25,367 bases of DNA from Chrysomallon squamiferum (GCA_012295275.1 CM022672.1:31342027-31367393); one strand, 5' to 3'. Shown: positions 12,668 to 21,842, numbered from the stretch's first letter. Numbers and translations: made by a program. The notes: generated by a model from the letters alone, not told the origin.

Positions 12668-12867
12668 NNNNNNNNNNNNNNNNNNNNNNNNNNNNNNNNN
12701 NNNNNNNNNNNNNNNNNNNNNNNNNNNNNNNNNNNNNNNNNNNNNNNNNNNNNNNNNNNNNNNNNNNNNNNNNNNNNNNNNNNNNNNNNNNNNNNNNNNN
12801 NNNNNNNNNNNNNNNNNNNNNNNNNNNNNNNNNNNNNNNNNNNNNNNNNNNNNNNNNNNNNNNNNNN
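12668..12867. other. Assembly gap of exactly 200 N
   Basis: The run of N starts after AGAGGAG and ends before ACGTTTTATT. A round length of 200 suggests a scaffolding placeholder rather than a measured gap. The sequence on its two sides differs in every respect (satellite against AT-rich unique DNA), so the distance and even the adjacency are unverified. Confidence 0.98.
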
Positions 12868-12981
12868 ACGTTTTATTTTATACACATTTTAAACCGAAAT
12901 AGAAAAAGTACAAATGAAGCAAGAAATAGTAAAAAATATTAAGTTTTATATACAAACTAAAAACATTAGATATACTGAAAC

Positions 12982-12983
12982 AA

Positions 12984-13014
<31 letters not shown>

Positions 13015-13016
13015 AT
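12982..13016. repeat. (AAAT)n microsatellite
   Basis: About nine copies of a 4-bp AATA unit lie downstream of the BTB gene, in its likely 3' flank or 3' UTR. A shorter interrupted relative (AAATAAATAAATC, AAACAAATAAAT) lies at about 13160-13205. Confidence 0.9.
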
Positions 13017-13116
13017 ATATAAATGATAAAGCAATGAGATGTTAATATACATTTCACACGTATCTGTTTGACACAAAACAATCCATTAGAAAATTTGAAA
13101 TCAAATCAAGTGTCTA

Positions 13117-13143
13117 TGACGTCATCACTGCTGTATGACGTCA
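13117..13143. promoter_or_regulatory. Pair of CRE-like palindromes TGACGTCA
   Basis: Two perfect TGACGTCA octamers lie at 13117-13124 and 13136-13143, both inside the larger direct repeat TATGACGTCATCA with a 19-bp period. TGACGTCA is the full cAMP-response element bound by CREB/ATF bZIP proteins. The pair lies about 120-145 bp beyond the stop codon of the BTB gene, so it is not in an obvious promoter position. It may be a downstream element, belong to an unseen gene in the gap, or be chance duplication. Function is inferred from motif only. Confidence 0.3.
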
Positions 13144-13261
13144 TCAGAAAAAATGTAAACAAAGAAATAAACAAATAAATAAATCAATAAACAAATAAAT
13201 AAACATAAAATTTTTAGGCCAGTGATGACTAAAAGTGACAGTGTTTAAACGATGTTGTTTT

Positions 13262-14766
13262 TTACACTAAAAATAACAAAGCAGGTATTTGTCCTATGTC
13301 CACACATGTAAAAAGTTTTCTGTGACTGTGTTTAGATTTGTGTGAGTAAGAAAATCTACAAACAAAAGAGTCTACAACAATTTCTGATTTACCTTCAACT
13401 CCACCCAATGAGCTTCCTCCCTTAACATTAACAAACAAGCTGTACTCAGTGTCTTTAGTAATCTTCACTGGACGTCTGAACACGACGTCATACACGTCAG
13501 ACACGACGTGTTCATATCTCTCTGACAGCGTAGACCCGTCCAGTATTTCGTCTGTTCTTGTGTCAGTGACGAAGGCGCCGACGTCGTAGTTTCGTGGTTG
13601 ACGGTGACCGTACAACTGAAATCCGCGAAGTAAAGCGTTTTTGTTGACAGAGAAAGTAATGGATTGATCAAAATTACCAGAACATGGCCAGTCATCAGTT
13701 CCTGTTCTACCAAACCTGTTCATTGTAATCTGTGATTTACGAATCACTGCAGTTCTCATGTTTGAGTTAAAAGGTGAAACATCTTCATCACTCTTCACCA
13801 AGTTTTTAAAAATCATGTTTTCTTCTCTGTCACTGAGTATGTTAGTGGGTGTCACGTGCTCTACAAAATACGTCTGATCGAGTAATGGATAACGCACGTG
13901 CTTCACGGCCTCTCCCAGTGCTTCCCGCATGTTCTGTGCATTCGTCTGTCTTCCTTGCTTCTTACACGCGCTGTCAGCCCACTTCACAGCGGCTTCGAAA
14001 ACATTTTTCTCGTCTGCTGTCAGTTCGTCTGATCGTACGATCTCAACCAGACATTCGTGACAAAGATCGGTGACTTCATCCGACTTCAGAACTTCGTCGC
14101 CATTTTCCAAAATGAAGTTCAGACTTTTTTTTTTTAGATCATGTTCATCAAACAAGTGAGCTTGTTCCAGCACGACGCACGCATTCCGTGACGACAACGA
14201 CGACTCCAAATAGCGCACGCACTGATCTTCCAGTGTCGTGACGATGTACTTCCTCGATAGATACAGCAGACCGGTGACGTTGTGGCCTGTTAGGACGACG
14301 TCATCCGTATAAAGATATCTGTGTAAAAGAATGTATAGTAAGACTTCAAAACGAGAGATAATTATGGGAGATTAATTAATTAGAAAATAATTAGATTACT
14401 AACAAAAACTGTATTGTTATCAACGTTCGTGTCGGTATGTATGTTTCGTTACTCACTATGTTCGTACCTGTGTCGCTGTGAGTGTCTGTGTGTTTCTGTG
14501 TGCGTATGCGTGTGTGTGTTTCTTTGTTAACATACTTTAAAAACTCTGTGAAAATATCAAGCACATCAGGCAGAAAATCCCATCAGCATCCTGTGGAAGA
14601 CTGTACTTCGTATCATAAGGATGAACCGATGTGCATCCACAGTTTTTTCTTCTTCCCCAACAACAAATCTGACGTCGCTGTCTGTTCTCGTACGAAAAAC
14701 GTGTTCAATACATTCCATCAGTTTTTTCCCTGTCTGCCAACTTGAAACTTCTGCTGCGGTGGCCAT
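13262..14766 (-). CDS. BTB-BACK-PHR protein (BTBD1/2/3/6-like), two exons, frame broken
   Basis: This is a likely cullin-3 substrate adaptor. Exon 1 is 14766-14536, with ATG in a good context (AACATGG). Exon 2 is 14318-13262, ending GQIPALLFLV then TAA. The 217-bp intron has donor AA/GTATGT and acceptor TTTTACACAG, and joins EFLK to YLYTDDVVLTG in phase 2. Domains in order are BTB (SDVRFVVG, then DAHRFILMIRSTVFHRM, PDVLDIFTEFLKYLYTDDV), BACK (NACVVLEQAHLFDE, NVFEAAVKWADSACKKQG) and PHR (FDQSITFSVNK, LLRGFQLYG, C-terminal GQIPALLF). Length of about 429 codons and the C-terminal end suit the family. One problem is an in-frame TGA at 14566-14568 after MLMGFSA; the expected PDVLDIF continues in the +1 frame. 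The gap between MLMG and PDV is also about 26 nt shorter than family spacing. It is therefore either a pseudogene or an assembly error. Exon 2 is open throughout. The paralogue cannot be named. Confidence 0.85.
14319..14535 (-). other. Intron of the BTB-BACK-PHR gene
   Basis: The 217-bp intron begins GTATGT and ends TTTTACACAG on the minus strand. It contains a degenerate CA/GT-rich tract at about 14480-14525. Splicing restores the conserved FLKYLYTDD stretch of the BTB domain, which is strong support for both sites. Confidence 0.85.
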
Positions 14767-14807
14767 GTTTTCACTGTAAACAACAAATAATAAAATAATA
14801 ATAATGA

Positions 14808-14854
<47 letters not shown>

Positions 14855-14872
14855 AATAATAATAATAATAAT
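14808..14872. repeat. Compound (ATG)n(AAT)n microsatellite
   Basis: About fifteen ATG units run into about seven AAT units, 42 bp upstream of the BTB start codon (on the minus strand CAT and ATT units). It would lie in the 5' UTR or core promoter of that gene. The open frame with poly-Ser or poly-His across it is a product of the repeat. Confidence 0.95.
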
Positions 14873-14960
14873 ATGGAATGGAGAGAAAGAAAAAGAAATT
14901 GTTCGGACACAGAACTGTAACAATTCTTAGGGCTAATAACAATAATAAAAACATTTAATT

Positions 14961-15003
14961 AATAATATTAATAATAATAATGATGATGATGATGATGATG
15001 ATG

Positions 15004-15041
<38 letters not shown>

Positions 15042-15045
15042 CATA

Positions 15046-15089
<44 letters not shown>
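14961..15089. repeat. Compound (AAT)n(ATG)n(AAT)n microsatellite
   Basis: AAT units, about seven ATG units, then a long AAT run broken once by TCATAAATAA near 15041. It has the same unit pair as 14808-14872, and both lie upstream of the BTB gene. Confidence 0.95.
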
Positions 15090-15090
<1 letters not shown>

Positions 15091-15224
15091 CTCATACTAA
15101 ATATAATTTTAACATGTTTCTCTGTACAAGTCAGAGTTCTGTTGCAGCGCCTCGCACTGCAGTGACCAGGTTTCTATATTTATATCTAGCTATGACCTGT
15201 TCACGGAAATCTTTCAAACAAACA

Positions 15225-15420
15225 TTTTTGTAAAGAAATAATTAACCTAAGATAATTTCTAATAAGGGACTACTTTCTGTTTAAAGCCTGTACTGTTCAA
15301 TACTGCGATCAGAGATCTAAAAATAAACAAAATAAAAAAAAATAATGAAAGAAAGAAAGAAAGAAAAAATCAGATAAATATATACCGAATCGATAAAAGA
15401 TAGAAAGAAGTACATTATGC
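15225..15420. repeat. Local diverged repeat, copy 1
   Basis: It contains ATAATTTCTAATAAGGGACT, then a CTTTCTGTTTAAAGCCTGTA stretch, then GCGATCAGAGATCTAAAAAT, followed by A-rich DNA, GAAA repeats and CAGATAAATATATA. The same order of blocks, diverged, is seen at 15700-15900 and 17215-17430. This looks like an old local duplication or a dispersed element; edges are uncertain. Confidence 0.45.
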
Positions 15421-15699
15421 TTACATTAGTGATTATGATGATGACGACAACAGCAATAATTGTTATTATAATTATTATTATTATACACAGACATGTCTGG
15501 TCACAGTCAGGTAAGGACTATTTCACTGCGGCACAAACGATTTTCAAATCGCAATGTACATATAGTGATTTATACACCATTTTACTTCTCGAAAACACAA
15601 CATAATTAGCCGTCAATAACAAATCTAAGAAGAAACACTATATAAGAAAAGAGAATAATAAGAAAAATAAAGGAACAAGATGTGATGTTTTTTTAAATA

Positions 15700-16640
15700 G
15701 AAAACAATACAAAATACCTTTAATTTCAACTTCCTGATCGACAATTTCTTATAAACGACTATTTTCTTTCTATCAACTCAACTGTAGATCACAGATATAA
15801 CCGATCTAAGAATAAATGCAATAAAATAAAACAAAATAAAATAAAATATATAGCAAAAGACGTCAATATTCTTTTTTTAATAATAATAAGGGCAACAGTA
15901 GTAGAAGTAGTAGTAGTAATATCATACTAAAGACTTTAGTAAAGTCATGTTATACGTAATCTTTCATTTAAGTTTAAAGAAAACTCACACTTAAATAATC
16001 TATTTGTTGAAGAACTAACTCTGATATATTTAGTAATAAATTAAGAACACCGGAATCGTTCAAACATAATAAAATATAAAATATCATACACTTTCAATAT
16101 GGCTGACTAGTTTCACTTCTGCTTTGTAAACTTTTAGTTATCAAACCCTCCACTGATAAACACGCGACTGACGTCAAATATGTTAGACGTCACAAAGTGT
16201 CACTTTGTTAGGTTTCAGTCTCAGATTAAAATAAACAAATAGTTTTACGAGATATCTGTATACTCATCTTACATACATCTTCTTTACAACAGATAACTTT
16301 AATTCTAATTCAGTGGATTAAGTACTACTAGACTGCATTGTTTATACGTCAGTTATAAAGGTAATTAATACTAATAATAATAATAATAATAACAATAACA
16401 ATAACAACAACAATAACAATAGCAGCAGCAGCAACAACATCAACAGCAACAATAATAAGAAATATGTACATGTTTTATTTCTCTGACGAAACTTGCATAA
16501 CCAGTATGTGAATGTAATCTAACACTGATTGTTTGCTTGTTATGTAGGTCATGTTAAAATATCGTGTTACTGGTACACGAGCACACAAAGGTATACTCGG
16601 GTGTTATTTACAGCGATCTGACAAATTCATTGTTAATACA
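15700..16640. repeat. Local diverged duplication, copy 2
   Basis: AACTTCCTGATCGACAATTT at 15728 matches AACTTCCTGATCGATAATTT at 17256, an offset of 1528 bp. Further along, CAATATGGCTGACT near 16096 matches AAAATGGCCGACT near 17755, and CTGATAAACACGCGACTGAC near 16153 matches CTGATAATCACGTGATTGAA near 17827. ACAGCGATCTGACA near 16610 matches CAGAGCGATCTAAACA near 18153. The order is kept and offsets are 1.5-1.7 kb, so this is best read as an old segmental duplication. I see no gene in it. It also contains a TGACGTCA at 16169-16176. Confidence 0.5.
16370..16456. repeat. Compound AAT/AAC/AGC trinucleotide tract
   Basis: AATAAT units pass into AACAAT, AACAAC, AGCAGC and CAACAGC units. An imperfect simple repeat; no coding sense. 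Confidence 0.85.
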
Positions 16641-16935
16641 CTATCTCTCCATAAGTGTAGAAATAACCCGTGAAAATACGAAATTATTTACATTTGTCAG
16701 CATTGTGAGAAGATAAATAATTTCAATAAAGACGATAAAAACAACCAACAAACAAACTCGTAAATAGAAAAAAATAAAATTATATGAGATAATATTATCA
16801 CATCCTCTAGTTACACCTTCCATACACCAGATCGTAAGAAACATTTTACAGTCGGGTCTAGCACATATTTTTCCATGTTTAAAAAGCCTCACGCTATAAC
16901 GGTGTTTTGTATTATGTATATCCATAGCAGCAATA

Positions 16936-17100
16936 ATGTTTATTCTTTTTTTCTTTTCTTCTTTGTTTTCTTTCTTTTCTTTTTTTTCTTTTTTTTTCCA
17001 TTGTAGATGAAAACATTTTATATATTGGTTAGCATCGGTGATAGACCAAAATGAATGTTAGATAAACAAGGAAGGAACGAATGAAGAAAGGAAGAAAGAA
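16936..17100. repeat. Pyrimidine tract and GAAA-rich stretch
   Basis: Nearly pure T/C from about 16938 to 17000, then unique DNA, then AAGGAAGGAACGAATGAAGAAAGGAAG purine-rich repeats at about 17068-17102. No gene is seen. Confidence 0.6.
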
Positions 17101-17137
17101 AGACTGAACGAAACACATGCAAAGAAATAAATAAGAA

Positions 17138-17185
<48 letters not shown>

Positions 17186-17203
17186 AATAAATAAATAAAT
17201 AAA
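17138..17203. repeat. (AAT)n(AAAT)n compound microsatellite
   Basis: About thirteen AAT units followed by about seven AAAT units, directly left of local repeat copy 3. Confidence 0.95.
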
Positions 17204-17348
17204 ATAAGAACAATATAAAATACTTTGTAGTTTTAAAGTAGATACCTACCTGAAAAACTTCCTGATCGATAATTTCTTAGAAACGAGTAATTTTTGTTTA
17301 ACAACGCTGCTATTGATCACTGAGATCAGTGATGTATAGATAAATCTA

Positions 17349-17379
<31 letters not shown>

Positions 17380-17381
17380 AA
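17349..17381. repeat. (AAAT)n microsatellite
   Basis: About eight 4-bp units inside local repeat copy 3, at the place where copy 2 has AATAAAATAAAAC. Confidence 0.9.
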
Positions 17382-17525
17382 TGAAATAAAGTAATATAAA
17401 GTAATCAGATCGATAAATATATAGCATAAGTAATAAATGAATCATTGAACTATGTTTAGGTGATACTATTATTACTACTACTACTATTATTAATGGAATA
17501 ATAATAATTATTATAATGACGATTG

Positions 17526-17526
<1 letters not shown>

Positions 17527-17569
<43 letters not shown>
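17527..17569. repeat. (ATT)n microsatellite
   Basis: About fourteen ATT units. On the minus strand it reads as poly-Asn, which is not a gene. Confidence 0.95.
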
Positions 17570-17570
<1 letters not shown>

Positions 17571-18260
17571 ATATTTTATCGATATTTCTTATAAATCTGT
17601 ATTCTAGGTACGAAAAAAAAGCCTTTAACAAAATTCACACAAAAACTGTCTTCACAAAATAGATAACAATTTCTATATGTCTGATTTGTTTTAAGGAAAG
17701 CAATAGTACAACATATATTAAATGACAATAAAATACAAAATACCTTCAGATTTCAAAATGGCCGACTTTCTGCTTGACAAGGTCACTGAAATATTTTCTG
17801 TGTGTCGCCGTTTACTAAGTCGTCTGCTGATAATCACGTGATTGAAATCAGATATCGTACAAGTCACGTCACGGTAGATACATACACTTTGTGCAAACCT
17901 GTCATACAAAAAAAAAAAAAAAAATTATGATTTGTTATTACTTATTTTTTCTGTAAACTATTTAGCTTTATTTCTCAGTCAATATATTGATGAAAAAGTT
18001 ATCGTTAACAAGTGTCTGTTACGGAGGTCAGATACAAACAGCGTGTCAGTTGTATTGGCGACAAGAAACGTTATACTATGATCGTGAAATATGCAATGTA
18101 ATGGTGAATCAGAATACATGGGACACTCCTTTATTTGTATGTGTTATGAGTCAGAGCGATCTAAACACAGGTGTGACAAATACTACCTTTATTATATTTA
18201 GTATAACAAAAATAGCTTTGTTCAAATACTAACACTTATACTCATCATTGTGGTAATATT

Positions 18261-18307
18261 GTTTGTTTATTTATTTATTTATTTATTTATTTGTTTATTT
18301 ATTTACT
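18261..18307. repeat. (TTTA)n microsatellite
   Basis: About eleven TTTA units with TTTG interruptions. T-rich DNA continues to about 18380. Confidence 0.9.
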
Positions 18308-18492
18308 TGTTTCACTTTTTAATATATATATTGGTATTTTTATTATTTATTTATTTTTCTTTCTTCTTTTCTTCTCTTTTATTTGACTACAAATGATACA
18401 GTATAATATATAATACAAATAAAACAAGCTAATAAAAAAGTAAAAGTAAATTAATGTGTTAAAATACAGAAGTCTCCACAACATTAGTAAAA

Positions 18493-18639
18493 ACCACAAC
18501 AACAACAACAAGAACAACAACACCAACAACAACAACACCAACAATAATAATAATAAGAAGAAGAAGAAGAAAAAGAAGAAGAAGAAGAAGAAGAAGAAGA
18601 AGAAGAAGAAAAAGAAGTAGAAGAAAAGAAGAAGAAGAA
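18493..18639. repeat. Compound (AAC)n(AAT)n(AAG)n microsatellite
   Basis: A 147-bp tract of AAC units with ACC interruptions, four or five AAT units, then about 30 AAG units with AAA interruptions. It adjoins the 3' end of the LINE relic (minus strand), where it could be tail-derived. Poly-Leu and poly-Val frames over it are repeat artefacts. Confidence 0.95.
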
Positions 18640-18716
18640 TTAATATGTTTTAGAGGTATTTGTTCATATAAATAAATTAACATGTTTTAGACAAAAAATA
18701 TTTGATCACATAAATA
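18638..18716. repeat. Two tandem units of about 40 bp at the LINE 3' end
   Basis: AATTAATATGTTTTAGAGG at 18638 and AATTAACATGTTTTAGACA at 18675 begin two similar units, each ending CATATAAATAA or CACATAAATAA. A weaker third relative (AATTAATGTGTTAAAATACAG) is near 18450. Short 3'-tail tandem repeats are known in some LINE clades; here that reading is inferred. Confidence 0.55.
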
Positions 18717-18719
18717 AAA

Positions 18720-20262
18720 GTATATATTATTGTAAGAAACATAAGAAAACAAAATAGAAAAATAGATCATAACGAGAACATGCGTATTACATTTTCACTA
18801 AACATATTACAAAATTCACATTTAACTGAATCTTTTTATACGATATAATACCAAATGTTTGTTATTAAGACAAATCATAAATTCTTGTACTGAAAGTATC
18901 TAAGCTCGGTGTTTATAGTTAGCTTCCCACCATTTGTCACAGAACTCTATACCAAATTTATGCTTTTCTCTTTTTTTCTTTTTTTTTTTTTTTTATTAAT
19001 CGCCAGCAACAAGACACTATAAATATAAAATTATGGTCTTAACTTATGTTTTCTTGTCTACAAAATGGAATGCATGAAATCCAGTTGTCGTTAGCAAAAA
19101 GAGATTTTAAAAATAAAATTCCTTTCTTTGCCACTGTCTTATAAAAAGCAGATTTATTATCAATTTTAATGCGAACATTATATTATATCTATTGACGTAG
19201 TATTTTTATCTTGTCCCTTCTGCTTTCACATATCTCTAGAAAGTTTGACCATGTGTGTAAAACATTTTTCCAAAAGGAATTTGTGCGTTTCAACAATTTT
19301 GCTTCACTGTAGGCTGACCCTAAAACTAATGTCAGTGAAATTTTTGATTATAAACAGTTACTCAAAAGAGAGGCAATGTCTTGGCTAAAATTTATGTCTT
19401 TAATCCACTATATCTTTAACTCATTAAAAAGTAACTTAACATTTATTGCTCTTAAACAACCATTTTGATAATAGTCAAATAATGGGGCAGCGGATGTTTG
19501 TTTTTTTCTAGCTATTTTATCAGGTTTTTTATTCCAAATAAACTGAAAGAAATAGGTTTCTAATATTTTAAAGAAATAGTTTGTTGGATTTGGCAGTGAA
19601 GAAAAAAATAAACAATTTTCGATCAAACTAAACTTTTTATTGCAGTAATTTTGACAATTGTTCAAGCAGCCTTTTAACCTCATTCAACTTTGCATTTAAG
19701 TTTAATTCTTGTATTTGACACAGATCCGCGGAAAACCGTACCCGAAGTATTGTGAATTCTGTAGTCCATTTTAATTTTTGTTTTGATCAGATTTTGTTTA
19801 TGATTAATTTGGTCTTTCCCTAAGTTTATTATATTTGTTTGATGTACATTAACTTTAAGACCAGATATATCAGTAAAATATTTTGTTTCCACAGATACTT
19901 ACAGAGTTTTATCAGACCAACCTAATAGCAATGTTGTGTCGTCGGCGAACTGTGAAATTTCAAAATTCATTGTCGTTTATCTCAATACCGTATATATATA
20001 TATATATATGTTACTTATTTCTTACCAAGATTCCAAGACTCTCAACACACAAAATGAAAACGCAGTGAAATAACAGATCCCCTTGTCTATATCCTGTTTC
20101 ACGTTTTAAGCGTTTAGTAATTTATATATAAACACGATTCCTGTTTATTAGAAAAGGTTGATATCCATGTTTGATTTGAAACTCCAAAGTACGAATATGT
20201 TGGGGTTTTTTTAATAATTAATCGATGTTGTATCAAAAGCTTTTATTCAAAATATACAATTA
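18720..20262 (-). mobile_element. Degenerate L1/Tx1-like LINE fragment (RT domain and C-terminus)
   Basis: Read on the minus strand, scattered frames give the reverse transcriptase motifs in the correct order. Motif A is KAFDTTS (20232-20243 for KAFD). GYRQGDLL (20071-20094) matches the RGCRQGDPL block, and QFADDTTLLL carries the catalytic FADD at 19938-19949. SGLKVN is at 19848-19865. Between 19408 and 19683 comes a thumb-like segment with LPNP, FFQFIWNKKPDKIARK and DYYQNGCLRAINVK. Further on are FWKNVLHTWSNFLE, then NKSAFYKTVAKKGILFL and DNWIS, and finally KCEFCNMF (18800-18823), the C-terminal Cys motif. The order and the FIWNKKP..IAR type motif point to the L1/Tx1 group. Stops and frameshifts are frequent and the 5' part (endonuclease, ORF1) is missing, so the copy is dead and 5'-truncated. 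The ends given are approximate. Confidence 0.85.
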
Positions 20263-20290
20263 ATTAATTAGAATAAATTCGAAACACTAA

Positions 20291-20344
20291 GGGGAAATAA
20301 CTCAAGCTTTCTCTCTATGCAAGTGGTAAAGGAATTATCTCCCA
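20291..20344. mobile_element. Short fold-back element, possibly MITE-like
   Basis: GGGGAAATAACTC at 20291-20303 pairs, with two mismatches, with the reverse complement of GAATTATCTCCCA at 20332-20344 (TGGGAGATAATTC). The loop is about 28 bp. Motifs like GGGAGATAACTC are familiar to me from molluscan repeats, which hints at the taxon, but no target-site duplication or transposase is seen. It could also be a tiny remnant of a larger element. Confidence 0.4.
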
Positions 20345-20460
20345 CTGTATCAGTAAACACTTTTGTTGTCTGCTAAATGAAGACTGTGAAACACGACGTG
20401 TCTTTTTACTCGATATTTACTGTGAATGGTGATCATTAAATAACAGGAGTTTTCTTCTTC

Positions 20461-20534
20461 TTATTACTATTATTATTACTATTATTATTGTTGCTGTTGC
20501 TGTGGTTGTTGTTGTTGTTGTTGTTGTTGTTGTT
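20461..20534. repeat. Compound ATT/GTT trinucleotide tract
   Basis: ATT units with ACT interruptions, then GTTGCT units, then about eight GTT units. Confidence 0.9.
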
Positions 20535-20886
20535 ATGATTATGATTATTACTCAGTATCTAATAGGAATTATTCTGTATGGTCTATGTTAATAAACTGTT
20601 GAAACAGAATAAAGTGTATATTGAAAAGGTTGCCCAGTAACTGAGGGTAATCACCGCTTCCCACAAAGCACGCCGTATTTTGACTTTCGTTATTTCTGTG
20701 TGTATCTGTGTTTTCCTGGAAACCTGGCAATGACAAGTGTGTATTTAAGGTTGAATATTTTATTTCTATATGAGTCGTCTGCATAATAATTAAGCAGAGT
20801 TAGAATCAGAAGGTCTTAAGTGCATATATTAATAAGATATTTTTACGTGCCTTTTCTATGTGTACATATCCGAGTGTCTGAGTATC

Positions 20887-20914
20887 TCTGTCTGTCTGTC
20901 TGTCTGTCTGTCTG
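20887..20914. repeat. (TCTG)7 microsatellite
   Basis: Seven perfect TCTG units inside a pyrimidine-rich stretch. Confidence 0.95.
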
Positions 20915-21498
20915 AATAATTTTCTCTCTATTTCTGCCTCTCTCTCTCTGACCCCCTCTCTCTTTCTGTTTCTCTTTCTCTGTCTTTATTGTTTCTTTTT
21001 TTTTTATTTTTTTTTTTATTTAGAAGTATCAAGTTATTTATGTATAACTGTATATAAAAAAATTAGGACATGGTAACAGATATATTTGTTAATAAATATT
21101 CCATTGTTATAAATAGGTTTAGTATTACGGTTACATTAGGGTTAAGATCAGGGCTGGTATAAAATTTATCTTAATATCAGTTATCTTTCAAGATTTTTTC
21201 ATTTTTTATTTTTATTTTAAAATTAGGTAACCATCTAAATGGATATTTCTTTGTTATATGTTTATGAAGTTTCTGCTCTGTTTATATTTATATATTAAAT
21301 TGCTTACTGTGTTGGATTATAAATTGTCAGTTTCTGTTAGCTGTCACGCTGGCTGCTTTTAACCTGTGTTTGTTTATTCATGCTGGTTTGTTGTTTAATG
21401 AGTGTTTTATTTATTTTTATTTCTGATACTAAACTTTGCCCTATGACAGTAATACAATTATCCTCATTCTTCCATGGCTGAATCCGACTTTAATTAGT

Positions 21499-21540
21499 AA
21501 AAAAAAAAAAAAAAAAAAAAAAATAATAATAATAATAATA
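21499..21540. repeat. Poly(A)-(AAT)n tract
   Basis: About 25 A followed by six AAT units and AAAAT. The same compound order appears at 23660-23756. This could be the tail of a retroposed sequence on the plus strand, but no body is recognised upstream. Confidence 0.9.
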
Positions 21541-21842
21541 AAAATAATTCAAACTTAACTCTTGTTGAAATATTGTTGATCAAGCTGATACATTATACTT
21601 AATAAATGACTGAATTTGAATTGACTAATCACTGTCATAGTGCCTCTAAAAGCTTCCATGTGTTGATAATGACCATATTAGGCACTGGTACCGCTATTAT
21701 CACTCAAAAATGAAAAAGAAAACGAAAATAAAAGAAAGCAAAAGGAATATAATATTGGTAAATTCGGATCGTGTTTAAGATATTGAAAATATGTTATTGT
21801 AAATAAAACAGACAGTATATTAATTAATTTCACATGAAACAA

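Larger units (their letters stand above)
17215..18232. repeat. Local diverged duplication, copy 3
   Basis: This segment pairs with 15700-16640 as described there. It contains AACTTCCTGATCGATAATTT at 17256, TCACTGAGATCAGTGA near 17316 and the AAAATGGCCGACTT block at 17755. It also has a 12-bp perfect palindrome AATCACGTGATT at 17832-17843 with an E-box CACGTG core. Plus-strand frames of 27 and 81 codons here have no recognisable domain. The block at 17755 could be a promoter with a YY1-like AAAATGGC motif, but that is speculative. Confidence 0.45.

Noticed and set aside
13849-14073. Plus-strand 74-codon frame
   Set aside because: It is antisense to the BACK domain of exon 2, which has clear homology on the minus strand.
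14566-14954. Poly-Ser, poly-His and hydrophobic N-terminal extension before the BTB start
   Set aside because: It is a translation of the (ATG)n/(AAT)n microsatellite upstream of a well-placed ATG at 14766.
15489-15498. AGACATGTCT, a p53-type half site
   Set aside because: A single 10-bp half site is expected by chance in 25 kb and no second half is adjacent.
15417-15605. Plus-strand 62-codon frame with an Ile run
   Set aside because: The N-terminal half is simple repeat; the rest shows no known motif.
16641-16925. Minus-strand 94-codon frame
   Set aside because: AT-rich, no family recognised and no exon signals with a partner exon; likely chance.
17987-18232. Plus-strand 81-codon frame
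   Set aside because: No domain, no signal peptide, and it lies in a diverged duplicated segment whose partner copy has no matching open frame that I could see.
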